From: Psychrobacter glacincola
GTDB lineage: Bacteria > Pseudomonadota > Gammaproteobacteria > Pseudomonadales > Moraxellaceae
Assembly: GCF_904846215.1 (NCBI RefSeq)
Contig: NZ_CAJGZK010000002.1
Location: 1 to 64,000, forward strand
DNA: 64,000 nt
Direction: 5' to 3'
Every line of letters starts with the position of its first letter. Positions within the stretch are counted from its first letter, which is position 1. Under the pieces are notes generated by a model. The model was not told the DNA's origin. It saw only the letters and a list, made by a program, of their open reading frames with translations, and made no database searches. A program made the translations under genes and the position numbers. Shown here piece by piece: positions 29,283-39,089 of the stretch.

Positions 29283-29726
29283 TTATCTAGTCAAAATATC
29301 GATAATCTGCAACGTATCATTAATCACCGTCACAACTTTATTTTCTGGCGTGCGAATACGAACGTAGCCGTCTTCATTACGGTTTAAAACTACCGAACGA
29401 TCATAAATGTCTCTGTCTATCTGGCCGACCACTCGGTAATCGTATTTATCAAGACCACGCTTAAATGAAGCGTTAGGATTGGCATGGTGATAAGCGTTAA
29501 TGTTGGGTTGGGCGTTGCTGCTATAGCCATTTTTGAATTTGTATTTTTCCGACTGGTGACGCTTGAGCTGTACTTGTTCATACTTGTCTTTACTGACATA
29601 AGCAGATTTGTCCTTGCCATGCCCATTGCCGTGACCGTTACCTTCTTTTGCAATAGCAGGTAAACAAATCAATGAGGTGGCAGTTATGCCGGCGATGGTT
29701 AATAACTTAAGATTAGCAGTGTTCAT
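29283..29726 (-). CDS. Small exported protein, family unknown
   Basis: This 147-residue protein has a signal peptide (about residues 1-26, ending AIAKE) followed by a Gly/His/Lys-rich stretch (GNGHGNGHGKDK) and a charged, Asn- and Tyr-rich mature part that ends VTVINDTLQIIDILTR. The C-terminal 60 residues look like a short folded domain. The basic, His-rich start is similar in style to nickel/cobalt-handling RcnB-like periplasmic proteins, but I cannot establish that. It is the only gene within the 29128-29833 inverted repeats. AAGGATGAC precedes the ATG. Confidence 0.72.
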   Translation of the reverse strand: MNTANLKLLTIAGITATSLICLPAIAKEGNGHGNGHGKDKSAYVSKDKYEQVQLKRHQSEKYKFKNGYSSNAQPNINAYHHANPNASFKRGLDKYDYRVVGQIDRDIYDRSVVLNRNEDGYVRIRTPENKVVTVINDTLQIIDILTR

Positions 29727-30115
29727 AATGTCATCCTTAAAATATTCATTTGAGAAAGATTAAGTAGATGTTAGAGTCTGTTAAACATCCACCACGTCAA
29801 CACAGTAGTGCTATTAACTTTAGACTCACTATAAATTTCGTATTAAAATTAGCTTACGTTAATTATAAAGTGAGTTCGTAATGGCTGCGTTGCTGGTTTG
29901 TATGTTTTTTAATCATGATTTCACCAAATAAAACAGTCTTAATAACACCTGCGACGAATACGCTTTAATTTTTTATTGTGATAAGTTACATTTACGACAA
30001 GTTATATTACTGTCATTATATGAACATAATGATCAATAGATTGATTACTTTGATGTTAGCCCGTTATCTCAGCATTTACATAACATTGACTTGGGTAACC
30101 TGCACTTTCTAACCT

Positions 30116-31180
30116 ATGAGCCACTATAAAATGATTTTTGCTACTACTTTACGCTTTAGCCTATTTGGTGCTGCGATGAGCGCCGTGCTTGGATTATCAG
30201 CTTGCTCTAAGCCTGCAGACACGGCGACTACCGCCGATGACAGCGCCAATACTGCTCAAAAACCTGCCAAAACCTTGGCAATCACTCAAATCGTTGAGCA
30301 CCCATCACTGGATGATATGCGCCGCGGTATCATCGATGAGCTGGCAGATAATGGTTATGTCGAAGGTCAGAATCTAACCGTTAATTTTCAAAGTGCGCAA
30401 GGCAATACGGCAACGGCAGGACAAATTGCTAAGCAGTTTGTCGGTGACAATCCTGATGCCATCGTTGCTATCTCAACACCCTCTGCACAATCTATCGTCT
30501 CTGCAACCACGACCATACCAATTATATATACTGCAGTCTCAGATCCACTGGGTGCCAAATTGATCACTGCAAATGGTAAACCCTTTCAAAGCAATTTGAC
30601 CGGATTATCAAGCCAATTACCATTAGAGCCGCAGCTAGATTTGCTACAAAAAATCAAGCCTGACCTCAAAACCATTGGCTATGTATACAGTCCTGGTGAA
30701 GCCAACTCTGTATCCTTACGTGATGAGCTGAAAAAAGCGCTGCCAGCACGAGGACTGTCGTTACTAGACATTCCAGCCAACCGCCCTACTGATATCGGTA
30801 TGGCGACACGCAGCCTACAGGGTCGCGCGGATATCATTTATACCTCATTTGATAATAATGTTGCTTCAGCATTTGAAGCGATGGCACAAGCTGCCAATGA
30901 GCTGAAGCTACCTATCGTTGCCTCTGATGAATTCAGTGTCCAACGCGGCGCGACCGCAGCACTTGGCGTCAACGATTATGACTTTGGTCGTACGACAGGT
31001 AAGATGGTCTATCGCATCTTAAATGGTGAAGCAGTCAGTAATGTTAAGCCTGAAGTCATGAACGAATTAACGCTTTATGTCAGCCCTAAACACGCTAAAA
31101 CGCAAGGCGTAGTACTGTCAGATGAGCTGTTGAAAAATGCCATTAATGTCGATGAAAAAGCAAAAACTGCCAGCAAATAA
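30116..31180 (+). CDS. ABC transporter substrate-binding lipoprotein, first copy
   Basis: This is a 354-residue solute receptor of the ABC_sub_bind (TrpX-like) family. A signal with lipobox LSAC (Cys at about residue 30) anchors it. Visible segments are IVEHPSLDDMRRGIIDEL and QSAQGNTATAGQIAKQFV and a C-terminal ALGVNDYDFGRTTGKMVYRI. Relatives bind tryptophan or other aromatic amino acids in Gram-positive bacteria. It precedes a close paralogue by 139 bp, and permease and ATPase genes follow. The start at 30116 lacks a good ribosome site, and ATG 30131 (MIFATTLRF) is an alternative. Confidence 0.88.
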   Translation: MSHYKMIFATTLRFSLFGAAMSAVLGLSACSKPADTATTADDSANTAQKPAKTLAITQIVEHPSLDDMRRGIIDELADNGYVEGQNLTVNFQSAQGNTATAGQIAKQFVGDNPDAIVAISTPSAQSIVSATTTIPIIYTAVSDPLGAKLITANGKPFQSNLTGLSSQLPLEPQLDLLQKIKPDLKTIGYVYSPGEANSVSLRDELKKALPARGLSLLDIPANRPTDIGMATRSLQGRADIIYTSFDNNVASAFEAMAQAANELKLPIVASDEFSVQRGATAALGVNDYDFGRTTGKMVYRILNGEAVSNVKPEVMNELTLYVSPKHAKTQGVVLSDELLKNAINVDEKAKTASK

Positions 31181-31319
31181 TAACTGGCAGATAATAATAA
31201 ATACGCAGTAGATAGCTTATAATTTATAACAAGCACTGTTTATAACCGCAGTACGCAAGACCCTTTATTTATTTTTTATATAATGTACGGACACATTATT
31301 ATTTTCAGGAGTCAGACCC

Positions 31320-32345
31320 ATGTTGTATCAGAATCGTTTTGCCAAAGCTCTTTTATGGGGCGGTGTTTGTACCGCTATTTTGACTGGTTGTAATCAGCCG
31401 GCAAAAGAAGGTACCGCGACTGATGGTACTGCGGGCGCCGATACCACAACAGAAATGAAAACGGTTGCTATCACTGCGATCGTTGAACATCCAGCCCTTG
31501 ATGCCGTACGCAAAGGCGTGATCGATGAGCTAAACGAGGCTGGCTTTAAAGATGGCGAGAACTTAAAAATCAACTTCCAAAGTGCTCAAGGTAATACCGC
31601 TACTGCCGGTCAGATTGCCAAGCAATTCGTCGCCGACAATTCAGACGTTATCATTGCTATTGGCACCCCATCTGCACAGTCCGTAGCGGCGGCAACCAGT
31701 AGTATTCCATTGGTATTCTCAGCAGTTACTGATCCGGTTGAAGCCAAACTGGTCTCAAAGCTTGACGGTTCTGGCACCAATGTCACTGGTGGTTCTGATG
31801 CGCTCCCTTATGAGCCACAAATCGACTTGATGCGCCAAATTATTCCTAGTCTCAAAAACGTCGGCTACGTCTATAGCCCAGGTGAAGTCAACTCAACGAT
31901 TATCCTAAAAAATCTAAAAGAAAAACTGACGCCACTTGGCATCAAAGTACATGAAGCCCCTGCCCAGCGTAGTACTGATATTGCGATGGCAGCACGTAGC
32001 CTAGAAGGTAAGGTCGATATGATCTATACCTCAACGGACAATAACGTGGTTTCAGCTTACGAGTCACTATACCAAGCCGCTAAAGAAAGTAAGATTCCGT
32101 TAATTGCCTCTGATACCAGCTCAGTTGAGCGCGGCGCCATTGCCGCACTAGGCGTCAACTATTATGATCTTGGTCGTGAAACTGGCAAAATCGTGGTACG
32201 TATCTTAAATGGTGAAAAAGCAGGCGCAATTCCCGTATATACGCCAAAAGTTCTTGACTTATATGTCAGCCCAAAACATGCCAAAGAACAAGGTATTACT
32301 TTACCGCAAGCGGTTATTGATAAAGCAAAAGAAGTGGTAGAATAA
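31320..32345 (+). CDS. ABC transporter substrate-binding lipoprotein, second copy
   Basis: This 341-residue paralogue of the gene at 30116 has lipobox LTGC (Cys at about 24), the same IVEHPALDAVRKGVIDEL and QSAQGNTATAGQIAKQF segments, and ALGVNYYDLGRETGKIVVRI near the end. CAGGAG at good spacing precedes the ATG. Tandem duplication gives the transporter two receptors, which may widen substrate range. A MITE-like repeat lies between it and the permease gene 488 bp downstream, so the operon may be interrupted or processed there. Confidence 0.9.
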   Translation: MLYQNRFAKALLWGGVCTAILTGCNQPAKEGTATDGTAGADTTTEMKTVAITAIVEHPALDAVRKGVIDELNEAGFKDGENLKINFQSAQGNTATAGQIAKQFVADNSDVIIAIGTPSAQSVAAATSSIPLVFSAVTDPVEAKLVSKLDGSGTNVTGGSDALPYEPQIDLMRQIIPSLKNVGYVYSPGEVNSTIILKNLKEKLTPLGIKVHEAPAQRSTDIAMAARSLEGKVDMIYTSTDNNVVSAYESLYQAAKESKIPLIASDTSSVERGAIAALGVNYYDLGRETGKIVVRILNGEKAGAIPVYTPKVLDLYVSPKHAKEQGITLPQAVIDKAKEVVE

Positions 32346-32458
32346 CTGCCTTTATATAATCAGTATAAAATAAATAGTAGCCGATAATGTGGATTGAGTA
32401 AGACCTCATTATCGGCTACATTGGCTTTACCTTGCTATTTATTGGTACAAATTATTGC

Positions 32459-32596
32459 TATAGTCAAAATACCCTAAAAACGCTACGGTACTGCTGGTAC
32501 AAATTTTTTGTAGCCTCTGTCTGCGAAGGCACAGCAAGCAAGAAAAATTGATACCAGCCGTACATAATGTGTCGATATTAATTTTCATTGACTATA
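32459..32596. repeat. TA-ended MITE-like repeat, A/B type (R6)
   Basis: It begins TATAGTCAAAATACCCTAAA and ends TTAATTTTCATTGACTATA. It is nearly identical to R4 and in the same orientation. It lies between the second substrate-binding gene and the permease gene of the ABC transporter. Nothing else is evident in the 32346-32832 gap apart from a short inverted segment near 32740-32810 (tgtttggcttgtag ... cttgtagtat). Confidence 0.88.
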
Positions 32597-32832
32597 CAAA
32601 CAAAACCCAGCTATGTTTCAGTAGGCTGGGCTTGTTGTTTAAAGGCTTTCAATAAGCAAAGATTATGATCATTTATGACCGTGATCGGTTGCGCTTTACC
32701 CTAGCTGCAGATTATACAATCTGTTACATTCACCGCCTAAGTGTTTGGCTTGTAGATGACGCTATATACCACTCGTCTCCAGCTTGTAGTATATAGTTCG
32801 CTAAACACTTGGTTATGACTTACTGATCTCTT

Positions 32833-33732
32833 ATGTCTTTAATTGCTTTTTTTGGTGCACTTGAAAGTGGTCTGATTTATGGCCTAGTGGCGCTTGGCGT
32901 CCTTATCTCATTTCGTACCCTCGATTTCCCTGACTTGACCGCTGACGGTAGTTTTCCGTTAGGCGGCGCTGTCGCTGGTATCTCTATTGTTGCTGGTGTC
33001 AATCCTTGGCTTGCTTGCGCCTTTAGTATGCTAGCAGGGTCAATGGCTGGTATCGTCACTGCTTGGTTGCACGTTAAGCTTGGTATCTTGCAGCTCCTTG
33101 CCAGTATCTTGGTGATGGTTGCGCTCTATTCTATCAACTTGCGGATTATGGGTGCGCCAAACTTGCCACTGTTGGGTGAAACGACTGTCTTTAGTACTTT
33201 GGTCAATGATGGCAATGGCTATTGGATGCGCTGCCTGATCATTGGTATTGTCGTGCTACTGGCCATGTTATTTTTAAATTGGTTTTATAGTACCGAAACT
33301 GGTCTTTCGATGCGTGCAACCGGCTCAAACCTACGTATGGCACAAGCACAAGGCATCAACACTTCATGGATGACCATCATTGGTATGGCAATCTCTAACG
33401 GTTTGATTGCCTTAGCTGGCGCGCTGTTTGTACAGACCCAAGGTGGCGCTGATATCTCAATTGGTATCGGTACCATTGTTATTGGTTTGGCAGCGGTCAT
33501 CATCGGTGAGACGATTATTCCAGCTAAACGCATTTGGCTGATTACATTTGCGGTGGTCGTCGGTGCGGTATTGTACAAGCTGTTTATTCAAGTGGCACTA
33601 TCGAGCGATACCCTGCGCAGTATTGGCTTTGGTCCGCAAGATTTGAACTTGATTACGGCGCTACTCGTGGTATTGGCATTGGTATTGCCAAAAGCTAAAA
33701 ATAAATTTTTAAGTCGTAAAGTTCGGGCTTAA
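32833..33732 (+). CDS. ABC transporter permease (TrpY-like)
   Basis: This inner-membrane subunit of 299 residues belongs to the BPD_transp_2 (branched-chain/TrpY-like) permeases and has about eight to nine membrane segments. Recognisable segments are GLIYGLVALGVLISFRTLDFPDLTADGS (here in parts: GLVALGVLISFRTLDFPD) and TGLSMRATGSNLRMAQAQGI, which is the cytoplasmic loop for the ATPase. The ATP-binding subunit follows 31 bp later. Predicted to take up an amino-acid-like solute bound by the two upstream lipoproteins. Confidence 0.9.
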   Translation: MSLIAFFGALESGLIYGLVALGVLISFRTLDFPDLTADGSFPLGGAVAGISIVAGVNPWLACAFSMLAGSMAGIVTAWLHVKLGILQLLASILVMVALYSINLRIMGAPNLPLLGETTVFSTLVNDGNGYWMRCLIIGIVVLLAMLFLNWFYSTETGLSMRATGSNLRMAQAQGINTSWMTIIGMAISNGLIALAGALFVQTQGGADISIGIGTIVIGLAAVIIGETIIPAKRIWLITFAVVVGAVLYKLFIQVALSSDTLRSIGFGPQDLNLITALLVVLALVLPKAKNKFLSRKVRA

Positions 33733-33763
33733 TGTCAATGTGCACCCATAAGGAATCATAATT

Positions 33764-34558
33764 ATGATGCAAGCTACAGATTTGCGGTTGACCTTTAATC
33801 CTGGAACGCCTATTGAAAACCCTGCCCTACGTGGTATCAATCTCAATATCGCTGATGGTGAATTTGTCACTGTCATCGGAACCAATGGCGCGGGCAAATC
33901 CACCTTTTTAAACGCGGTTAGTGGTACCACTCGCGTCGATAGTGGCTCAATCTTGTTAAATGGCATTGATGTCACCAAAAAGACCGCGCACCAGCGTGCC
34001 CATTGGGTGGCTCGTGTATTTCAAGACCCAATGGCGGGAACTTGTGAAGCATTAACCATCGAAGAAAACATGGCGCTTGCCTATAAACGCGGTGGCAAAC
34101 GTGGTTTAAGTTTTGCTCTAAACCAAAATAACCGTGACTTATTTCGCGAAAAATTGTCAGTATTAAAGTTGGGCTTAGAAAATCGCTTGACTGACCGCAT
34201 GGGTCTGTTATCTGGTGGTCAGCGCCAAGCCGTTAGCCTATTGATGGCATCACTACAGCCTTCTAAGATTCTATTACTTGATGAACATACTGCGGCGCTT
34301 GATCCTAAAACGGCGGCTTTTGTTTTAGAGCTAACAGATAAAATTGTCACTGACAATAAACTTACTACCATGATGGTCACGCACTCGATGCAGCAAGCGC
34401 TCGCTCATGGCACGCGTACCGTGATGCTACATCAAGGTCAAGTGGTGCTAGATGTGGCTGGTGATAAACGTCAAGGCATGACAGTGCATGATTTACTCGA
34501 TATGTTTGAACAAACGCGCGGCGAGAAAGTTGACGATGATAGTTTGATTCTGAGCTAA
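33764..34558 (+). CDS. ABC transporter ATP-binding protein (TrpZ-like)
   Basis: This is the energising subunit of the transporter, 264 residues. It has Walker A GTNGAGKST near 44-52, signature LSGGQRQAVSLL, Walker B ILLLDEHTAAL and the H-loop VTHSMQQAL. The Asp-Glu-His form of the Walker B extension is typical of this subfamily. AAGGAATC upstream is the ribosome site; two ATGs in a row (33764, 33767) leave a one-residue uncertainty. A terminator follows, closing the four-gene set. Confidence 0.93.
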   Translation: MMQATDLRLTFNPGTPIENPALRGINLNIADGEFVTVIGTNGAGKSTFLNAVSGTTRVDSGSILLNGIDVTKKTAHQRAHWVARVFQDPMAGTCEALTIEENMALAYKRGGKRGLSFALNQNNRDLFREKLSVLKLGLENRLTDRMGLLSGGQRQAVSLLMASLQPSKILLLDEHTAALDPKTAAFVLELTDKIVTDNKLTTMMVTHSMQQALAHGTRTVMLHQGQVVLDVAGDKRQGMTVHDLLDMFEQTRGEKVDDDSLILS

Positions 34559-34588
34559 CCGATAACACGTGTTTCTTTGAATATAGAT

Positions 34589-34620
34589 AAAAAACGCCTA
34601 CGATGAAGTAGGCGTTTTTT
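34589..34620 (+). terminator. Terminator of the ABC transporter genes
   Basis: The arms aaaaaacgcctac and gtaggcgtttttt surround gatga, 30 bp after the ATPase stop. Confidence 0.93.
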
Positions 34621-34876
34621 AGTTTTGGTTTACTATAAAAATGATCAGCGACGGTTATCCCCATTAAGAATCTAACGTCACCAACTTTTGAATCAACTTA
34701 CTTTTGATAGATCAAAGCCCTCTATTCATCAGCCACGACTAATTTGCTTTGAGGTTTTTGTTATTGATAAGTAATGATAGCGCCACTTTGCCACTAGCCA
34801 TTATATAGTAAGCATTTATATATCTACTCTTAGTAAAATAGCCATTATCTATCAGCACTCGCTTATGAGGTTTGTC

Positions 34877-37219
34877 ATGCGCAAAATTCCTGTTTATATC
34901 CACCCTGCAGCGGGTTGGCCTGCTCTGATTGCCTCTACGCGTACCTTGATGGATTACAAGGCTTTTTTGCGCGGCAGTATCAGCGTCTTACATAGCAATC
35001 AGCCAAAAGATGGCTTTGATTGTCCAGGCTGTGCGTGGCCCGATCACAAATCGCATAAAACCATTGATGTCTGTGAAAACGGTATCAAAGTCATTGCCAG
35101 TGAAACGATGAACAGACGAGCAGATGCGGCTTTTTTTGCTAAGAATACGCTCACAGCGCTACGAGGCTGGTCAGGTTATGAGCTTGAACACAGTGGACGC
35201 TTATCAGAACCCTTATATTATGATGCAGACCAAGATCGCTATCTGCCGATTTCTTGGCAAGTGGCTTATGAGGTTATCGCGGAGCAATTAAAACAGCTTG
35301 ATTCGCCAGATGAAGCACTGTTTTATACCTCAGGACGGGTGACCAACGAGCCCGCCTTTATGTTTCAACTATTTGTGCGCTGTTTTGGCACTAACAACCT
35401 ACCTGATTGCTCAAACATGTGCCATGAGCCAACGTCAGTGATGCTCGGTAAGCAGTTAGGCATCGGTAAAGCCACCGTGATATTGGAAGATTTTGAGCAG
35501 GCTAAGCTGATTTTATTGTTTGGGCAAAATCCTGCAACCAATCACCCACGTATGCTTGAGATGCTCGCGCACGCGCATAAGCAAGGCTGCCGCATTATTT
35601 CTATTAACCCCATGCGTGAACAGGGTCTAAGCAAGTTTAGAAATCCGCAAAAACCCTCCCATATGGCAGCAGGTCAAAGTGATGAGATGGTCGATGAGGT
35701 CATCCAAATACAAATCGGTGGCGATGCGGCTTTACTGACCGGCATCGCTAAATGGCTCACCAAAAACGGTAAAATTAATAATGATTTTATTGAGCAGCAC
35801 ACCTCAGGCTATGACGAACTGGACGCTTGGCTACGTCAGCAATCTTGGACAGATGTAGAGCTTGGCTGCGGTATTAGTAAAGCCGAGATTATTACGCTTG
35901 CAAAATTGGTTGCTGACAGCCCAGCGACCATTTGTACATGGGGTATGGGCATCACTCAGCATGTCCAAGGCGAGGATAATGTTGCCATGATTACCAATTT
36001 GCTGCTGCTAATGGGTATGATTGGCATTGATGGTGCAGGTGCATCGCCCGTTCGTGGGCACTCAAACGTGCAAGGTGATCGTACAATGGGTATTCATGAA
36101 CGTCCTAAGCAAAGCCTACTTGACAGCCTTGAGCGCGTTTTTAAGCAGCCGATGCCGCAAGAAGATGGGCTTGATGTGGTCACCGGTGCAAAGGCATTAA
36201 TAAAAGGCGACATCAAAGCCTTTATCAGTATGGGTGGCAACTATGCGGTTGCAGCACCAGACAAGAGTGCCATTCAAACTGCACTGACCTCTACGCAGCT
36301 GAACGTCTTTGTCGCAACCAAACTCAATGAAACCATGCTATATCCGGGTAAAAACAACCTAATCCTACCCTGTATCGGTCGTACTGAACGCTTGATTACT
36401 GTAAAAGGTGAGCAATTTGCTACTATTGAGGACTCGATGTGTCAGGTTGTACCGACTAGAGGTCGCCTTGAGCCTATCAGTAACACGCTAAAATCCGAAG
36501 CGCAAATCGTTGCAGACATGGCAACTCATGTGCTTGGGGCTGACTCTTCAATTCCTTGGCAAGCAATGAGCGCTGACTTTGATGTGGTTCGTGACTATAT
36601 TGCGCAAGCGATTGAAGGGTTTGAAAACTTTAATCAGCGTATTCGTGCCGCTGAGCGTGGTTTTCATCTGTATCATTCGGCGCGCCATCGGGTATGGAAT
36701 ACCGAGAGTGGCAAAGCACAGTTTGAAGTGCCGAAATACCCGATTACCTACGTCGCCACGCAAATGCGGCAAACAACATCCAATTATCAAAATAATTCAG
36801 TAAACAATCACACCCTTGATATCAGACAGCCTGCTGAGCAAAAAGTATGGCAATTGACCAGCGTCCGTAGTCATGACCAATTTAATACCATGATATTTGG
36901 CTTTAAAGATCGCTATCGGCAGACTGATCGTCGTGACGTGCTCTTTATGCATCCAGATGAGATGAGCCGTCTGGGCTGGCAAAAAGGCGATCAGGTCATG
37001 GTATCGCGTCAAGACAGCCAGAATGCTAGGCGCACGTTAGGACCTTTGATACTTACTGAGATGGATATTGCGGCTAATGCCGTGGCAACTTACTATCCTG
37101 AATGTAATGACCTGCTTGATTTGGACAGTCATGCGCCAGACTCCAAAACGCCTGCTTATAAGTCTGTTACTGTGCTATTGGAGCATCTTGAACAAGGCAG
37201 TATAGCAACTGCTGTATGA
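34877..37219 (+). CDS. Molybdopterin oxidoreductase, FdhF/YdeP family
   Basis: This is a 780-residue oxidoreductase with a bis-MGD molybdenum cofactor fold. Early CPGCAW (near residue 49-54) is typical of the YdeP branch, which lacks the four-Cys Fe-S motif of true formate dehydrogenases. CSNMCHEPTSV near 190, GQNPATNHPRMLE and VRGHSNVQGDRTMGI are cofactor-binding segments. GAGG six bases before ATG 34877 (MRKIPVY) supports that start over 34865. fdhD follows by 60 bp, and FdhD sulfurates the cofactor of such enzymes. The substrate is not known; E. coli YdeP is linked to acid resistance. Confidence 0.88.
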   Translation: MRKIPVYIHPAAGWPALIASTRTLMDYKAFLRGSISVLHSNQPKDGFDCPGCAWPDHKSHKTIDVCENGIKVIASETMNRRADAAFFAKNTLTALRGWSGYELEHSGRLSEPLYYDADQDRYLPISWQVAYEVIAEQLKQLDSPDEALFYTSGRVTNEPAFMFQLFVRCFGTNNLPDCSNMCHEPTSVMLGKQLGIGKATVILEDFEQAKLILLFGQNPATNHPRMLEMLAHAHKQGCRIISINPMREQGLSKFRNPQKPSHMAAGQSDEMVDEVIQIQIGGDAALLTGIAKWLTKNGKINNDFIEQHTSGYDELDAWLRQQSWTDVELGCGISKAEIITLAKLVADSPATICTWGMGITQHVQGEDNVAMITNLLLLMGMIGIDGAGASPVRGHSNVQGDRTMGIHERPKQSLLDSLERVFKQPMPQEDGLDVVTGAKALIKGDIKAFISMGGNYAVAAPDKSAIQTALTSTQLNVFVATKLNETMLYPGKNNLILPCIGRTERLITVKGEQFATIEDSMCQVVPTRGRLEPISNTLKSEAQIVADMATHVLGADSSIPWQAMSADFDVVRDYIAQAIEGFENFNQRIRAAERGFHLYHSARHRVWNTESGKAQFEVPKYPITYVATQMRQTTSNYQNNSVNNHTLDIRQPAEQKVWQLTSVRSHDQFNTMIFGFKDRYRQTDRRDVLFMHPDEMSRLGWQKGDQVMVSRQDSQNARRTLGPLILTEMDIAANAVATYYPECNDLLDLDSHAPDSKTPAYKSVTVLLEHLEQGSIATAV

Positions 37220-37279
37220 CAGGCATCTCGGCATCAGAACTTTTATTTGATTGACAATAAAGGCTAGTAAGCACTCACA

Positions 37280-38296
37280 ATGGCAAACAAACCTCACTTG
37301 GCTGCAGAAGATAGCTTTACGAAAGATGCGCCATTATCACGGCTACATATAGCATATAAGCACAGCTATTTATCAGATACATTTTTGGATACTGCTAAGA
37401 AAAATGCGCCGATGAACATTGCTACTAAGTCAGCGATGTTAGCCGTTGAGGCAGCTATAGCCATCGTGATTAATGGCATTCATTACGCTGTTTTGATGGC
37501 AAGTCCTTATCAGCTTGAATACCTTGCTATTGGCTTTTTATATAGTGAAGGATTGATTCAGTATAGTCATGAGCTACTGGATTGGAATGTTACCCAACTG
37601 ACAGACGTTGAAAGTTATCCAAATTTTACGCCTGATTCTTTTATTCAAAATTCTTTTAATGAAGACTCGCTCAGTTCTAGTGTGACTGACGAGCATATGA
37701 GCTTAAATCAGCTCACAGAGCAGCTGCAAGACTATGATGTGTATGTGGTTGAGTTGGTATTAAACCAGCGCTGCCATCAGCGTATTCAAGCGCAAAGACG
37801 CCAGCTGGCAGGACGCACAGGCTGCGGTATGTGCGGCATCACAGGTCTGAGGCAAGCACTGCCAGATTTAAGTGAATATCAGATAAACAAGCTATTGCTT
37901 AGTAGAGCGATGCCCAGTCTTGACGATTTACTGAGCATACAAGTACAAATCAATGCAGCGCAGCATACCCATCAGCTCACAGGCGCCGTCCATGCTGCTG
38001 CAACCCTACATAAGCAGAAACTGTACCTATTTGAGGACGTGGGACGTCATAACGCCCTTGATAAGCTCATCGGTTGGCAGTTGCGTCATAAGTCAGAGGT
38101 CAATTGCGTGGTGATGACTTCACGTCTATCGATTGAGTTGGTACAAAAATCCATTCGTAGCCGTATACCTTGGCTGATTGGTATGTCTGCACCGACCAGT
38201 ACGGCGGTACGTGTCGCTGAGCGCTATGGCTTAGGTCTAGGGGGGTTTTTACGTGATAACCGCGTGACTTACTACACAGGTTATGCCGATACTTAA
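37280..38296 (+). CDS. fdhD: Formate dehydrogenase accessory sulfurtransferase FdhD
   Basis: FdhD transfers sulfur from IscS to the molybdenum cofactor of formate-dehydrogenase-type enzymes. The protein has the catalytic Cys pair in TGCGMCG (Cys182, Cys185), YLAIGFLYSEGL near 81-92, and FEDVGRHNALDKLIG. At 338 residues it is longer than many relatives: about 45 residues (110-155, Ser/Asn/Asp-rich) form an insert before the Cys pair. It is co-directional with the YdeP-type gene, so the pair is likely an operon. Confidence 0.92.
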   Translation: MANKPHLAAEDSFTKDAPLSRLHIAYKHSYLSDTFLDTAKKNAPMNIATKSAMLAVEAAIAIVINGIHYAVLMASPYQLEYLAIGFLYSEGLIQYSHELLDWNVTQLTDVESYPNFTPDSFIQNSFNEDSLSSSVTDEHMSLNQLTEQLQDYDVYVVELVLNQRCHQRIQAQRRQLAGRTGCGMCGITGLRQALPDLSEYQINKLLLSRAMPSLDDLLSIQVQINAAQHTHQLTGAVHAAATLHKQKLYLFEDVGRHNALDKLIGWQLRHKSEVNCVVMTSRLSIELVQKSIRSRIPWLIGMSAPTSTAVRVAERYGLGLGGFLRDNRVTYYTGYADT

Positions 38297-38552
38297 AGCC
38301 ACCAATTTCTTGCCCAATCTCATGTATAAACACACTCTTTGTCTGACTATTTCTATTAAACTTTATTTTTTAATATCTTCCCCATCTGTCGAACAGACTT
38401 TTCAATGGTCAGTTTTATATATCGTTATTTACAAAATTGACAATAAAACTTGTGATTACTAAACTAATAGGTTAGTCTTAAGGCACAAATATGTTACTCA
38501 TATTTAACATTGCTGTAGTTTTAATTATCAATGCTACGTGTGTCAGGTTAAA

Positions 38553-38689
38553 TATAGTCAAAATACTCTAAAAACGCTACGGTGCTGCGGGTATAAATTT
38601 TTTGCAACCTCTGTCTGCTAGCTACAGCAAGCAAGAAAAATTGATACCCGCAGTACATAATGTGTCGATATTACTTTTTACTGACTATA
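38553..38689. repeat. TA-ended MITE-like repeat, A/B type (R7)
   Basis: It begins TATAGTCAAAATACTCTAAA and ends TTACTTTTTACTGACTATA. It is the same type and orientation as R4 and R6; the inner arms read ctgcgggtat ... atacccgcag, with compensating changes that keep the hairpin paired. The 38297-39290 gap holds R7 and R8 but no coding frame I can support. Confidence 0.88.
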
Positions 38690-39089
38690 GTTGGACAATT
38701 ATACCTGCCATCACGATTACGGATTATGTGGATTAGACCATAAGTGAGTAAAACAATACTCGATGCATGGCTAAATACACCTGCTACACGCTATCTAAAC
38801 CTAGCATAAGTCAAGCACTTACGACTTATCGCTCATCCGTATTATTGCTATAGACGCTTATACCAGCCTTTATGAGCAGCCAGCTATTATAAAATATGCA
38901 TCATTTGTAGCGTAATGGTTCAGCCATTCACAGACGCATATCGAGCGTTGCCTCTATGATTTAGATGTTTTTCATCAAATCCTAGAGAGACGAATATTGT
39001 GCTTTCGCATTCATCTTGTGACGGTTCATATCGTTGCGTGCTACTTACGGTTGACCAATAGGCTGAATAGGTCTTTTTTGCATATCTCA

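Larger units (their letters stand above)
29128..29833. mobile_element. Transposon-like unit: 49 bp inverted ends around one gene
   Basis: A 49 bp sequence at 29128-29176, starting TATAGTGAGTCTAAAGTT, is repeated in inverted orientation at 29785-29833. By eye 44 of 49 positions agree. The 706 bp unit has TA-type tips like Tc1/IS630-group elements. Inside it is a single gene for a small exported protein and its terminator, with no transposase. It could be a non-autonomous element with cargo or a gene caught between two solo inverted copies of a short repeat. Confidence 0.75.
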
